64,000 nt of DNA from UBA11164 sp034376725 (GCA_034376725.1 JAXMJH010000009.1:1-64000), one strand, 5' to 3'; positions 10,860 to 20,238 are shown, counted from the first letter of the stretch. Notes: generated by a model not told the origin, from the letters alone. Made by a program: numbers and translations.

Positions 10860-13286
10860 TCAGAAGTTGACCGTGACCGTCCCGGTGATCGTGCGCGGAT
10901 TGCCAAAGAACGCGGTCAGAGTGCGCTCCAGGCCGAGGGTGGGCGCGAGGGTGTCGTCGTTGACGAAGTCCCATCCGGAGGTGATGTAGCGCTTGTCGCC
11001 CAGATTGCGGCCATGGATTCCGATCTGCCAGCGTCCATCATCCGAGCCCCAGACCAGACTGGCGTCGAACAGGGTATAGCCGCCCTGATCGAGCAAGGTG
11101 CTCTCGACCTCGAACTGATTGGTCTCGCTGCGGTAGCTGGCGCGCGGCAGGAACGACAGGGTGCCGGGGATGCCGTTGACCGCCAGCGGCAGGGCGTATT
11201 CGAAGCCGAGGTTGAGAGTCCACTCCGGGGTGTTCTGGAAGGTCGCGGTATCGGAAATATCCACGCCGAAGGCATTGATGAACTGCTGGAACTCGGCGTC
11301 GATGTAGCCGAGCGACCAGTTGGTCCGCAGCGAGTCGCCGGCACCGAACAGGTCGTCGGAAAGACTGGCCTGCCCCTCGAACTCGACGCCACGGATGCGC
11401 GCTTCGGCGGCATTGGTGGTAACGCCGACAAAGCTGTCGTTGATTCCATCGCCATTGGTGTCGACGCCGATCGAGCCGGGAATCTGAATGTCGTCGTAGG
11501 AATTCCAGAACAGCGACAGGCTCGTGTTCACCCGGCCATCGAGCCACGACGCCTTGTGGCCGACTTCGTAGGCGGTGACTTCTTCGGGGTCGAACTGCAT
11601 GAAGTTCTTGATGTCGTCGGCGTCGATATCGCCATCGCCGTCGAGGTCGGGCGCCGCCGTGGTCGAGCCGCGCGGGTCGAAGCCACCGCCCTTGAAGCCC
11701 TGCGAGAAGCTGAAATACAGGTTGTGATTCTCCACCGGTTTCCAGGCGATGCCGGCGCGCGGGGTGAAGTCGGTGAAGGTTTCGCTGCCGTCAAAATCCG
11801 CCGCCGTTGCGATCGGTGCGCGGTCGGGGCCGCCCAACGCCGGTGAGAGGCCACCGAGGAAAGTGCGGCGCAGAATCCGTGCACTGCGCTTGTCTTCGGT
11901 ATAGCGGCCGCCAACCGACAGCTCGATGGTGTCGGTCAGGTCGAAGGTCACGTCGCTGAACAGCGACCAGGTCTCGGTGTCGACATCGCCTTCGGTATTG
12001 GCGTTCAGTCCGGGCAGGCCGATCAGGTCGCCGGTAGCGCCGAGAATGACGTCGAACACATTGAACGCAGAGGCGTCGAGATAGTAGAAGCCGGCCACGC
12101 CGGACACTCTGTCGGTCTCGAACAGCAGTTGCAGCTCCTGGCTGAACTGATCGTCGGTGTAGATCACCGGCACGTCCACGTCGACAGTCTGCAAGCCGTC
12201 GAAATCGTTGGCCCACTGCGCGTCGTTCTCGCGGTAGGCGGTGATGCTCTTGACGGTGAAACGGTCGTCGATGTACCACTCCACGGTACCGGCAACGCCG
12301 CGACTGAGCTGTTGAGCCTCGGGATTGTCCAGTCCGGCACGCGTATCGAACACGTTGTCCAGCACCGGAGCGCCGGTCAGCAGGCTGGGCAGCAGCCGAT
12401 GGCCCTGACGGGAATTGGAGTTGTCTTCGGTGCGGTCGGCAGCCAGACGGACGAACACGTCGTCGCTCGGCGTCCATTCCAGACTGACCCGGGCGGCGAA
12501 CACGTCCTTGTCGTAGTTGTCCGCGCCGGTAACGATGTTCTCGCCGAAGCCGTCGCGATTGAAGCTGGCGACCGTGCCACCGAGCCGCAGGCTGTCGCTG
12601 ACCGGCAGCACGAAGGTGCCGGAGACATCGCGCTGGTCGTAGGAACCACCGGAAACGCTGACCCGGGCGCTGGGCTCATTGCCCAGCCGCTTGGTGACGT
12701 ACTTGATTGCGCCGCCGATGGTGTTTCGGCCGTACAGCGTGCCCTGCGGGCCACGCAGCACTTCCACGCGTTCCACGTCGTAGATGTCCAGAACTGCGCC
12801 ATGCGGGCGATTGAGGTAGACATCATCGACATAGACGCCCACGCCCTGCTCGAACCCGGCGACCGGATCCTGCTGGCCGACGCCGCGAATGAATGCCGAC
12901 AGCGTGGTATTGGTGCCGCGGGTCGGCTCGAGGGTGACGTTGGGAACCAACTGATTGAGATCGGTGATATCGACCGTACCCAGCAATTCCAGCTGCTCGC
13001 CAGTGAACGTGGTGACCGCGACCGGAACGTCGAGCACGGACTCCTCGCGACGTCGCGCAGTGACGGTGATTTCGTCGAGCGTGCGTGCCGTCTGCCGGCT
13101 GACTTCGGCCTCTTCCGGGGCATCCTGCGCGGCGAGCGGCACCGACATCAAAAGCAGCGAGCCGACCAGTCCGGACAGGGCAGCTTGGCGGCGGATAGTC
13201 GGATGAAGCGCAGTGCGGCGCGGTTGAACGCCCTGAACGCTGCGCAATGAGCAAGCAATGGCGCGACTGAGTGGCTTGACGAACAT
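10860..13286 (-). CDS. TonB-dependent outer-membrane receptor
   Basis: The protein has 808 residues. MFVKPLSRAI at 13286 is the chosen start because a strong GGGAGGG precedes it; the frame stays open for another 1.3 kb upstream but there overlaps a divergent gene. After an extended signal region (cleavage near PLAAQ), a TonB-box-like DEITVTA and a plug domain follow (DVPVAVTTFTGEQLELLG, IRGVG, RVEVLRGPQGTLYGRNTIGGAI). The rest is a 22-strand-type barrel ending in Phe (TVTVNF), as usual for outer-membrane proteins. Such receptors import siderophores, cobalamin or oligosaccharides using TonB energy. The plug is typical of the broad proteobacterial family with no fixed substrate. Sharing a control region with a GntP-type permease hints at organic-acid uptake, which is inference. 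Confidence 0.9.
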   Translation of the reverse strand: MFVKPLSRAIACSLRSVQGVQPRRTALHPTIRRQAALSGLVGSLLLMSVPLAAQDAPEEAEVSRQTARTLDEITVTARRREESVLDVPVAVTTFTGEQLELLGTVDITDLNQLVPNVTLEPTRGTNTTLSAFIRGVGQQDPVAGFEQGVGVYVDDVYLNRPHGAVLDIYDVERVEVLRGPQGTLYGRNTIGGAIKYVTKRLGNEPSARVSVSGGSYDQRDVSGTFVLPVSDSLRLGGTVASFNRDGFGENIVTGADNYDKDVFAARVSLEWTPSDDVFVRLAADRTEDNSNSRQGHRLLPSLLTGAPVLDNVFDTRAGLDNPEAQQLSRGVAGTVEWYIDDRFTVKSITAYRENDAQWANDFDGLQTVDVDVPVIYTDDQFSQELQLLFETDRVSGVAGFYYLDASAFNVFDVILGATGDLIGLPGLNANTEGDVDTETWSLFSDVTFDLTDTIELSVGGRYTEDKRSARILRRTFLGGLSPALGGPDRAPIATAADFDGSETFTDFTPRAGIAWKPVENHNLYFSFSQGFKGGGFDPRGSTTAAPDLDGDGDIDADDIKNFMQFDPEEVTAYEVGHKASWLDGRVNTSLSLFWNSYDDIQIPGSIGVDTNGDGINDSFVGVTTNAAEARIRGVEFEGQASLSDDLFGAGDSLRTNWSLGYIDAEFQQFINAFGVDISDTATFQNTPEWTLNLGFEYALPLAVNGIPGTLSFLPRASYRSETNQFEVESTLLDQGGYTLFDASLVWGSDDGRWQIGIHGRNLGDKRYITSGWDFVNDDTLAPTLGLERTLTAFFGNPRTITGTVTVNF

Positions 13287-13365
13287 GTGGGAACCCTCCC
13301 GATTGATAGCCTCGGCCCGACGCCGACGGGAGCAAGAGTAGACAGCCACCGCAGTTTCGACACTT

Positions 13366-13377
13366 GTACCTTCGTAC
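13366..13377. promoter_or_regulatory. Candidate operator GTACCTTCGTAC between TonB receptor and GntP permease
   Basis: The element matches 11 of 12 positions of the site before crbR, and the extended form TGTAC-CTTC-GTACA is itself an inverted repeat. GATACT at 13403-13408 could be the -10 of the permease, putting the site near -43. On the other strand TCTACT near 13337-13342 gives a similar spacing for the receptor. One site could therefore serve both divergent genes. CrbR is the obvious candidate binder, by inference. Confidence 0.5.
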
Positions 13378-13439
13378 AGTGACGGCGGATCGTCGGGACG
13401 AGGATACTCAGCGCCGACTCCCGGACCGACGGATTGCCC

Positions 13440-14753
13440 ATGTTCAGCCTGATCGGGCTCATTTGCGCGCTGGCGCTGCTGATCGTCCTGACGATTCGCG
13501 GCATGAATCTGTTCGTCGCCACGCCGCTGTGCGCGTTGCTGATCGCCATGACCAGCGGCCTGGCCCTGCTGCCGCCCCTGGCCGTCGAGGGCGAGGGCAA
13601 TCTGGTCGGCGTATACATGTCCGGCTTCACCAGCTTCATCGCCAGCTGGTTTTTCATGTTCCTGCTCGGCTCGATCTTCGGCAAGCTGATGGAAGATACC
13701 GGTGCAGCGGAGAGCGTGGCCCGTTGGGTGATCGAGGGCATCGGCGGCCAGCGCGCGGCGCTGGCGGTGGTGCTGGCCTGCGCCGTGCTGACCTACGGCG
13801 GGGTGAGCCTGTTCGTGGTGGCGTTCTCGGTCTACCCGACCGCGCTGGCGCTGTTCCGCAGCGCCGACCTGCCGCGCCGGTTCATCCCGGCCACGCTGGC
13901 GTTTGGCTCGGTCACCTTCACCATGACCTCGGCCGGTTCGCCGGAAATCCAGAACTGGATCCCGATTCAGTACCTGGGCACGTCGCCATGGGCCGCCTGG
14001 CAGGCCAGCCTGGTCACCGCGGTGTTCATGGCCGCCCTTGGCTACGCCTGGCTGACCTGGATGCTCAAGCGCGCCAAGGCGCGCGGCGAGGGATTCATCG
14101 GCCGCGCCGACGACGCGATCATCGAGCGCGAGGCGCTGCCGGCCCCGTGGCTGGCGCTGCTCGGGCCGATCGCCGTGCTGGCGGTGTCGTTCGCGCTGCA
14201 TGACCGATTCCAGACCTCGGCGCTCATTCTGGCGCTGCTGGCCGGCTGTCTGGTGACCGTGCTGGCCTGCTGGCGCCACCGCCAGACCCTGGGTCACGCC
14301 GTCGCCGAAGGCAGCACCGGCGCGCTGATCGCCATCGGCAATACGGCTGCCGTGGTCGGCTTCGGTGCGGTCGCCAAGGCCTCGCCTGCGTTCATGCTGG
14401 CGGTCGACTGGGTCACCCACCTGCCCGGCTCCGGCGTCGCCACTGCCGCATTGGCGGTCAGCGCCATCGCGGCGATGACCGGATCGGCATCGGGCGGTCA
14501 GGCGATAGCCCTGCCGCTGTTGGCACCGCACTACCTCGATCAGGGCGTCGACGCCAGCCAGTTGCATCGCTCTGTGGCCATTTCGTCCGGCGTGCTCGAC
14601 TCACTGCCGCACAACGGCTATGTGGTCACCACCATTCGGGCAATCTGCAAGGAGACCCATGCCGCCGCCTATGGATCGGTCGGCGCGCTCACGGTGATCG
14701 TACCGGGGCTGGGGCTGCTGCTGTGCCTGGGCCTGTTCGCGCTTGGGCTGTGA
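13440..14753 (+). CDS. GntP-family permease (gluconate/3-hydroxybutyrate-type)
   Basis: The protein has 437 residues from the ATG at 13440 (a TTG two codons earlier is possible). It is strongly hydrophobic with about 12-14 membrane helices. Family landmarks include FMFLLGSIFGKLMEDTGAA near residue 75, TYGGVSLFVVAFSVYP near 120, SAGSPEIQNWIP near 165, and ASGGQAIALPLLAPHYL with VLDSLPHNG in the last quarter. GntP proteins are proton symporters for gluconate, D-serine, and in a subgroup 3-hydroxybutyrate. The nearby 3HB-oligomer hydrolase and the CrbSR pair favour a short-chain hydroxy acid, but this is not proven. It is divergent from the TonB-dependent receptor and shares a palindromic site with crbR. 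Confidence 0.85.
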   Translation: MFSLIGLICALALLIVLTIRGMNLFVATPLCALLIAMTSGLALLPPLAVEGEGNLVGVYMSGFTSFIASWFFMFLLGSIFGKLMEDTGAAESVARWVIEGIGGQRAALAVVLACAVLTYGGVSLFVVAFSVYPTALALFRSADLPRRFIPATLAFGSVTFTMTSAGSPEIQNWIPIQYLGTSPWAAWQASLVTAVFMAALGYAWLTWMLKRAKARGEGFIGRADDAIIEREALPAPWLALLGPIAVLAVSFALHDRFQTSALILALLAGCLVTVLACWRHRQTLGHAVAEGSTGALIAIGNTAAVVGFGAVAKASPAFMLAVDWVTHLPGSGVATAALAVSAIAAMTGSASGGQAIALPLLAPHYLDQGVDASQLHRSVAISSGVLDSLPHNGYVVTTIRAICKETHAAAYGSVGALTVIVPGLGLLLCLGLFALGL

Positions 14754-14829
14754 GTGTGGCTATGGCGGCCGGCGCCGCGCCAGCGCCGCCGAGCCGAACC
14801 GGCGAATGGCGCCAAGCGCGTGGACGAGG

Positions 14830-16596
14830 CTACCTGCGTCGCAGCCGATAACCGGAATACTCCAACTCCGCCGTTCCGTCTACCATGCGAAACCGGAATC
14901 GCTCGCCAAGCCCCGGACCGAAACCCGCCACCCGATACAGGTCGCCCTGCTCGCGCTCCAGCGGAATCTCCAAGGTTGGCGTCAGCAACCCCGGCAGGGG
15001 CACGCGAATCTGCGGCATGCCGTCGGCCAGCACGACTTCGACCCGGGAAATATCCGCCTGCTCGGCCAGTGGATCGGGGTTGACCAGACGGTACTCGCCC
15101 TGCCAGTGTGCGATTTCCCCGGCATCGGCCGGAGTATCCCAGGCGGAGCCGAGGATCACGGTCGTGCCGGGCGTGCTCATCAGCAACAGCCGACGCTCGC
15201 CCAAGCGCACCGGGCGCACCGCCACGCGGTTCAGAAACGACAGACCGATCGGGATCCGCAGTACCCGCAGCCGGAGCCGGTACCAGCCATCGTCACGGGG
15301 ACTGGCGGTGAAGTTCCAGCCGGCCGACGTAACCTTGTACTGGCCGCCGTCGGTTGCCGTCTCGAACAGACCGAACACAGTGGCATAGCGGGCGGCGAAT
15401 TCATCCGACTCGAGGCCGTCGGGCAGCGGGATCGTCTCAGCCAGCGGAGCATCGTCATCGCCGGGCGGCGTGCTGTCCGCGCCTGCCTCCGACAACGCGG
15501 CATGCAGCGCCGCCGCAGTCACCTTGCCCAGGCTGGCGTCTTCCGGGTCGAAATTACTCGCCGCAAGCACCGCGATGCCGTGCTCGGCGACGATATGCAT
15601 CCGCACGTCGCTGTAGGGGTAGAACGAGGCAATGCGCGCCACCTCGGGGCCAACCTCCGGCAGGTCGGAGACCCGGAACAGGAAGGCCGCACGCGCCCAG
15701 GGCATCGCTGAATCGCCCAGCGGCTGGGCGCTGAACAGGCGAGACCGGGACGCACGCGGAAGCCAGCCATCGTCAGCCGCCAGCAGCGCCTGGCTCAGCC
15801 GCCGAAGTTGATCGAGCGTGGTCACCGCACCCAGGGTATGCCGCTCACGGGTCAGCAGGTCGGCGATGCGCTTGCCCTTTCGGTGCAGTGGCACCGACGC
15901 GCCGAACCCCGGTGTATCCAGGCCAAGCGGTTCGGCGACTTCGCGGGCAATCAGTGTCTCGATGTCCAGCCCGGAAGCCGTTTCGAGCACGCGTACCAGC
16001 ACGTCCATTGCGGCCGCCGATTGCAGACCGCCCAGCACCATGGGCTCGGACAATGCATACAGCTCTTCATCGCGATCGGCCAGTGGACGACACTCCCCGG
16101 CCCGGCAGTAGCGGCCCTCCAAGCGACCCATGCTCAAGCCGGACCGCCCAAGCAGAATCTCCCTGACCGTCGGTGCGCGGTACTCTGACGGCACGCGGCC
16201 GATGCGAAGCGTGGGCAGCAGGTCGGTGACCCGGGCGTCGAGGTCCAGCAGACCGTGGTGTTCGAGCCGCAGGGCCACCGCAGCGAGATAGAGCGCACTG
16301 ATCTGCCCCAGCAGGATCGGCGAATCGCCGTCGAACGTGCTCTGCCCACCGACCTGCTGGGGTCCATGGCTGTGCTGCCAGAGCAGCCGTCCCTGCACAA
16401 CGACCGCGACCGTGAATCCGACGACATGGCGCTGCGCGGCCAACTCGCGAACCTCGCGATTGAGCGCCTGCCAGGGTTCCGACAGCGCCCGCTCTTCCGG
16501 GCCGACTTGTTGGGCCGCCACCGGCCCGGCAAGACTCAGTGCCAGCAGCAAGATTCCCAACCGGGCCATGCCCGCCGATGAGAATGCGATCGGCAT
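14830..16596 (-). CDS. Secreted beta-lactamase-fold protein lacking the catalytic Ser/Lys
   Basis: The protein has 588 residues. The ATG follows GGGAGA at eight bases. A Sec signal ends near GPVAAQQ (residue 30). Residues ~40-390 resemble the serine beta-lactamase/penicillin-binding fold (AVVVQGRLLW, LEHHGLLDLDARVTDLLP, PTVREILLGRSGLS). Where the SxxK motif should be (preceded by PILLG), the sequence reads QISA, so catalytic Ser is Gln98 and Lys is Ala101. The YxN element also appears lost (LQS near residue 190). The last ~200 residues form a separate beta-rich domain. It is probably a non-catalytic binding protein or regulator in the periplasm. It is convergent with the permease gene; its partner is unknown. 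Confidence 0.7.
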   Translation of the reverse strand: MPIAFSSAGMARLGILLLALSLAGPVAAQQVGPEERALSEPWQALNREVRELAAQRHVVGFTVAVVVQGRLLWQHSHGPQQVGGQSTFDGDSPILLGQISALYLAAVALRLEHHGLLDLDARVTDLLPTLRIGRVPSEYRAPTVREILLGRSGLSMGRLEGRYCRAGECRPLADRDEELYALSEPMVLGGLQSAAAMDVLVRVLETASGLDIETLIAREVAEPLGLDTPGFGASVPLHRKGKRIADLLTRERHTLGAVTTLDQLRRLSQALLAADDGWLPRASRSRLFSAQPLGDSAMPWARAAFLFRVSDLPEVGPEVARIASFYPYSDVRMHIVAEHGIAVLAASNFDPEDASLGKVTAAALHAALSEAGADSTPPGDDDAPLAETIPLPDGLESDEFAARYATVFGLFETATDGGQYKVTSAGWNFTASPRDDGWYRLRLRVLRIPIGLSFLNRVAVRPVRLGERRLLLMSTPGTTVILGSAWDTPADAGEIAHWQGEYRLVNPDPLAEQADISRVEVVLADGMPQIRVPLPGLLTPTLEIPLEREQGDLYRVAGFGPGLGERFRFRMVDGTAELEYSGYRLRRR

Positions 16597-16701
16597 TCTG
16601 TTGTTCTCCCTATTTCAGATATGAAACCGAATTCGAGCACAGGGTTTCATGCCGCAGCTGAGCGGTGCGTGAGGATGTCTCCCGGTCACCTTTCCCGCCA
16701 C

Positions 16702-16729
16702 AAAAAAAGCGGGCTTTCGCCCGCTTTTT
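16702..16729 (-). terminator. Rho-independent terminator of the pnp operon
   Basis: GCGGGC-TTTC-GCCCGC (16709-16724) is flanked by an A-run before and a T-run after, so it works on both strands. It lies 28 bases past the pnp stop codon and is the clearest intrinsic terminator in the window. Confidence 0.9.
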
Positions 16730-16757
16730 CCGTGGCCGAATCGGCCTTTCAGCGATT

Positions 16758-18863
16758 TCAGCCTTCGGCGGCAGCGTCGTCGAACACGGCCTTCATCGAC
16801 AGTCGGATGCGGCCCTGCTTGTCGACTTCCAGCACCTTGACCTTGACGATCTCGCCTTCCTTGAGCTTGTCGGACACCTTCTCCACGCGTTCGTGGGAGA
16901 TCTGCGAGACATGGACCAGTCCGTCCTTGCCCGGAGCGATGGTCACGAACGCGCCGAAATCCATCAGCTTGGCGACCTTGCCTTCGTAGATCCGGCCCGG
17001 CTCGACGTCGGAGGTGATCTGCTCGATCCGCTCCTTCGCCGCGTTGGCCGCAGCCGCATTGACCGAGGCGATGACGATGGTGCCGTCGTCCTGGATGTCG
17101 ATCTGGGTGCCGGTTTCCTTGGTGATCGCCTGGATGGTCGAGCCGCCCTTGCCGATCACTTCGCGGATCTTGTCCGGGTGCACCTTCATGGTCAGCAGAC
17201 GCGGCGCGTATTCGGACATTTCCGGGCGCGTCTCGCTCAGCACTTTCTCCATCTCGCCGAGGATATGCAGCCGGCCTTCGCGGGCCTGAGCCAGCGCCAG
17301 CTTCATGATCTCTTCGGTAATGCCGTCGATCTTGATGTCCATCTGCAGCGCGGAGATGCCGTTGGCGCTGCCGGCCACCTTGAAGTCCATGTCGCCGAGA
17401 TGATCTTCATCGCCGAGGATGTCCGAAAGCACTGCGAAACGCTCGCCTTCCTTGACCAGGCCCATGGCGATGCCGGCGACTGGCGCCTTGATCGGCACGC
17501 CGGCATCCATCAACGCCAGCGACGAACCGCACACCGAAGCCATCGACGAAGAGCCGTTGGACTCGGTGATCTCCGAGACGATGCGGATGGTGTAGGGGAA
17601 ATCTTCCATCGACGGCATCACCGCCAGAACGCCGCGCTTGGCGAGCCGGCCGTGGCCGATTTCGCGACGCTTGGGACCCAGCATCGGGCGCGCTTCGCCG
17701 GTGCAGTACGGCGGAAAATTGTAGTGAAACAGGAAGTGCTCTTTGTACTCGCCGCCGACCGCGTCGATCACCTGACCGTCGCGTGCTGTGCCCAGCGTGG
17801 TGGTCACGATGGCCTGGGTCTCGCCACGGGTGAACAGCGACGAACCATGGGTGCGCGGCAACACGCCGGTGCGGATCGAGATCGGGCGAACGGTGGTAAG
17901 ATCGCGGCCGTCGACGCGCACCTTGGTGTCGAGCACCATGGCGCGCATGGTGTCGTACTCGAGGTCACCGAACTCGGCCGAGATCTTCTTGGCATCCCAG
18001 CCATTGGCTTCGGACTGCTCGGCCAGCGCTTCCAGCACTTCTTTCTTCAGGGCCGAGATGGCCTCCTTGCGCTCGGGCTTGATGGTGATCCGGAACGCAT
18101 CGGCGAGCCGGTTGCCGATGACAGCCTTGATGGCGTCGACCAGTCCGGTATTGACCGGTGCTGGCTGCCACTTGAAGTCCTGGGCGCCGACTTCGGCAAC
18201 CAGCTCGTTAATAGCGGCGATCGCTGCCTGCAACTGCTGGTGACCGAACATCACCGCACCCAGCATCACGTCCTCGGACAGCAGATTGGCTTCCGACTCG
18301 ACCATCAGCACCGCACTGGATGTGCCGGCGACGACCAGTTCGAGGTCGGATTCCTTGAGCTCGGTGGCGGTCGGGTTGAGCAGATACTGGCCGTCCTTGT
18401 AACCCACCTTGGCCGCGCCGATCGGGCCGGCAAACGGGGCGCCGGACAGCGCCAGCGCAGCGGACGCACCGATCAGAGCCGGAATGTCGCCGTCTACCTC
18501 CGGATTGAGCGACATCACCGTGGCGACGATCTGCGTTTCGTGACGGAAGCCTTCAGGAAACAGCGGCCGAATCGGTCGATCGATCAGGCGAGAGATGAGG
18601 GTTTCCTTTTCGGTCAACCGTCCTTCCCGCTTGAAGAAGCCGCCCGGAATGCGTCCGCCGGCGTAGAACTTCTCCTGGTAATCGACGGTGAGCGGGAAGA
18701 AATCCAGACCCTCGCGCAGATTCTTGTTGACCACTGCCGTAACCAGCAACACGGTGTCGGCCATCTTTACCAGGACGGCGCCGCTGGCCTGGCGGGCGAT
18801 TTCGCCCGTTTCCAACGTGACCGTGTGATTTCCGTACTGGAAGCTCTTGCTTACTTTCGCCAC
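16758..18863 (-). CDS. pnp: Polynucleotide phosphorylase
   Basis: The protein has 701 residues, full length for PNPase, with a GTG start (VAKVSKSFQYG). It degrades RNA 3' to 5' by phosphorolysis and is a degradosome partner. The two RNase PH-like core domains (~10-230 and ~315-545) contain FFKREGRLTEKETL, GEARPMLGPKRREIGHGRLAKR and the SSMASVCGSSLALMDAGVP region. A KH domain (IREVIGKGGSTIQAI, ~560) and an S1 domain (GRIYEGKVAKLMDFGAFVTIAPGKDGLVHVSQI, ~625-690) follow. It is 26 bases after rpsO, the usual S15-PNPase pairing. The gap is too short for the long RNase III hairpin known from E. coli autoregulation. Confidence 0.98.
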   Translation of the reverse strand: MAKVSKSFQYGNHTVTLETGEIARQASGAVLVKMADTVLLVTAVVNKNLREGLDFFPLTVDYQEKFYAGGRIPGGFFKREGRLTEKETLISRLIDRPIRPLFPEGFRHETQIVATVMSLNPEVDGDIPALIGASAALALSGAPFAGPIGAAKVGYKDGQYLLNPTATELKESDLELVVAGTSSAVLMVESEANLLSEDVMLGAVMFGHQQLQAAIAAINELVAEVGAQDFKWQPAPVNTGLVDAIKAVIGNRLADAFRITIKPERKEAISALKKEVLEALAEQSEANGWDAKKISAEFGDLEYDTMRAMVLDTKVRVDGRDLTTVRPISIRTGVLPRTHGSSLFTRGETQAIVTTTLGTARDGQVIDAVGGEYKEHFLFHYNFPPYCTGEARPMLGPKRREIGHGRLAKRGVLAVMPSMEDFPYTIRIVSEITESNGSSSMASVCGSSLALMDAGVPIKAPVAGIAMGLVKEGERFAVLSDILGDEDHLGDMDFKVAGSANGISALQMDIKIDGITEEIMKLALAQAREGRLHILGEMEKVLSETRPEMSEYAPRLLTMKVHPDKIREVIGKGGSTIQAITKETGTQIDIQDDGTIVIASVNAAAANAAKERIEQITSDVEPGRIYEGKVAKLMDFGAFVTIAPGKDGLVHVSQISHERVEKVSDKLKEGEIVKVKVLEVDKQGRIRLSMKAVFDDAAAEG

Positions 18864-18889
18864 AAATATTCGCCTTCTGATTTGACCGC

Positions 18890-19150
18890 TTAACGACGCA
18901 GACCCAACCGCTCGATCAGGGACTTGTAGCGCTCGTTATCCTTGCGCTTGAGGTAGGACAGCAGGCTGCGGCGCTGGTTGACCAGGGTCAGCAGGCCTCG
19001 CCGGGAGTGATGATCGTGCTTGTGCACCTTGAAGTGCTCGGTGAGCATGACGATGCGCGCCGTCAGCAGCGCCACCTGGACTTCCGGGGAGCCGGTATCG
19101 CCGGGGGAGCGCTGATAATCCTGGATGATCTGTTGGGTATCGATGGACAT
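18890..19150 (-). CDS. rpsO: 30S ribosomal protein S15
   Basis: The protein has 86 residues. MSIDTQQIIQDYQ is the chosen start, giving the usual S15 length. It binds 16S rRNA early in small-subunit assembly. The family signature HSRRGLLTLVNQRRSLLSYLK, rich in Arg/Lys and aromatic residues for rRNA binding, is complete. Its own promoter lies just after truB (19279-19307). A leader of roughly 120 bases follows, long enough for the S15 self-repression known in other bacteria. Confidence 0.98.
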   Translation of the reverse strand: MSIDTQQIIQDYQRSPGDTGSPEVQVALLTARIVMLTEHFKVHKHDHHSRRGLLTLVNQRRSLLSYLKRKDNERYKSLIERLGLRR

Positions 19151-19186
19151 GGAGTGGTTCTCGATTGACGCGTAACCAGCAGGAAC

Positions 19187-19240
19187 GCCACAGTTAGCGC
19201 ACCGCTTGGTTCGCCGCGATGATGGTGGGATGCCACAGTT
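19187..19240 (-). promoter_or_regulatory. rpsO leader with repeated AACTGTGGC element
   Basis: The leader of rpsO carries the nine-base element AACTGTGGC (minus strand) twice, at 19232-19240 and 19187-19195, 45 bases apart. Ribosomal protein leaders often fold to mimic the rRNA site of the encoded protein. This repeat may be part of such an S15-responsive structure; I have not folded it. Confidence 0.35.
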
Positions 19241-19278
19241 GGGAGGCCGAAATGGCCGTGCCGACAAAAGGCGCACAA

Positions 19279-19307
19279 ATTGTAGCTGGCTTGGCTTTTA
19301 TTAACAA
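19279..19307 (-). promoter_or_regulatory. Promoter for rpsO-pnp
   Basis: Minus strand: -35 TTGTTA (19302-19307), 17-base spacer, -10 TACAAT (19279-19284). This is a good sigma-70 fit, placed in the gap between truB and rpsO. Start of transcription would be near 19272. Confidence 0.7.
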
Positions 19308-19311
19308 GGCC

Positions 19312-20238
19312 TTACAGCCCCGTTCCAGAGTGATTGAACAGCCTGCGGGGGTGCAAAACACCTGTCTCGTCGATTTCCACCAGACCGATCGAACGCCCGC
19401 CGGCCGCAAATGCCACTGCCTGGCCGCCGACTGGCCAGCCGGCGGGCGAATCCAGCCGCTGCCCGAGTCGCAGCCGACGAGACTGATCGGCGTCCAGAGT
19501 CAGTTGCGGCAAACTGGACAGACCCGCCTCGATCGGCAATAGACAGGCCTCGCGCTGGGCCATGGTCATGGCTTCGAAGGCTTCGAATTCGATCATTTCC
19601 GGTGCGACGAAGGGCTCCACCCAGAGTCTGCGCAGCGCACCGACATGGGCGCCACAGTCCAGCTGCTCGCCGATGTCGCGCACCAGACTGCGGATATAGG
19701 TGCCGGATCCGCAGACCACCTCGAGATCCAGCCAGGCGTCGCCGATGGCGACCAGCCTGATCGACTCGACGGTTATCGCGCGTTCAGCCACCTCGACCTG
19801 CTCGCCCCGACGCGCTTTCGCGTAGAGCGGCTCGCCGCCCTGCTTGAGTGCCGAATAGACCGGCGGGCGCTGCATGATGCGTCCGACGAACGATTGCAGG
19901 ATGGCCTGAACGCGATCAGGCTCGGGCATGGCGACCAGCCGCCGCTCCAGCACCACGCCGTCGGCATCGCAGGTGTCGGTGGTGGCGCCGAGCACGGCGC
20001 GGGTGCGATAGGCCTTGCGGTTGCCGAGCAGCAGGCCGGCAATCTTGGTGGCTTCGCCGAAACACAGCGGCAGCAGGCCGGTGGCCAGCGGATCGAGACT
20101 GCCGGTATGCCCGCCCTTGGCCGCCAGCAGGCAGCGGCGGGCCCGCTGCAGGGCCTGGCTGGAGCTCAGTCCGACCGGCTTGTCCAGCAAAAGGATGCCG
20201 TCGATCGGGCGGAATACCGATGATGTTCTGGACCGCAT
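19312..20238 (-). CDS. truB: tRNA pseudouridine(55) synthase
   Basis: The protein has 308 residues from the ATG at 20238, which follows AGGGG. It converts uridine 55 of tRNA to pseudouridine. Motif I KPVGLSSSQALQRARRCL and motif II GHTGSLDPLATGLLPLCFGEATK, with the catalytic Asp in SLDP (~residue 50), are both present. Motif III (CGSGTYIRSLVRDIGEQL) is complete. The C-terminal ~60 residues form the PUA-like part. It belongs to the rimP-nusA-infB-rbfA-truB-rpsO-pnp operon, with a 67-base gap after rbfA. Confidence 0.97.
   Translation of the reverse strand: MRSRTSSVFRPIDGILLLDKPVGLSSSQALQRARRCLLAAKGGHTGSLDPLATGLLPLCFGEATKIAGLLLGNRKAYRTRAVLGATTDTCDADGVVLERRLVAMPEPDRVQAILQSFVGRIMQRPPVYSALKQGGEPLYAKARRGEQVEVAERAITVESIRLVAIGDAWLDLEVVCGSGTYIRSLVRDIGEQLDCGAHVGALRRLWVEPFVAPEMIEFEAFEAMTMAQREACLLPIEAGLSSLPQLTLDADQSRRLRLGQRLDSPAGWPVGGQAVAFAAGGRSIGLVEIDETGVLHPRRLFNHSGTGL

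Noticed and set aside
13287..14567. 427-codon N-terminal extension of the TonB-dependent receptor
   Set aside because: It lies antisense to the GntP permease, and the receptor has a strong ribosome-binding site and signal peptide at 13286.
16665..18893. 742-codon plus-strand ORF over pnp
   Set aside because: Antisense shadow of PNPase and crosses the terminator.
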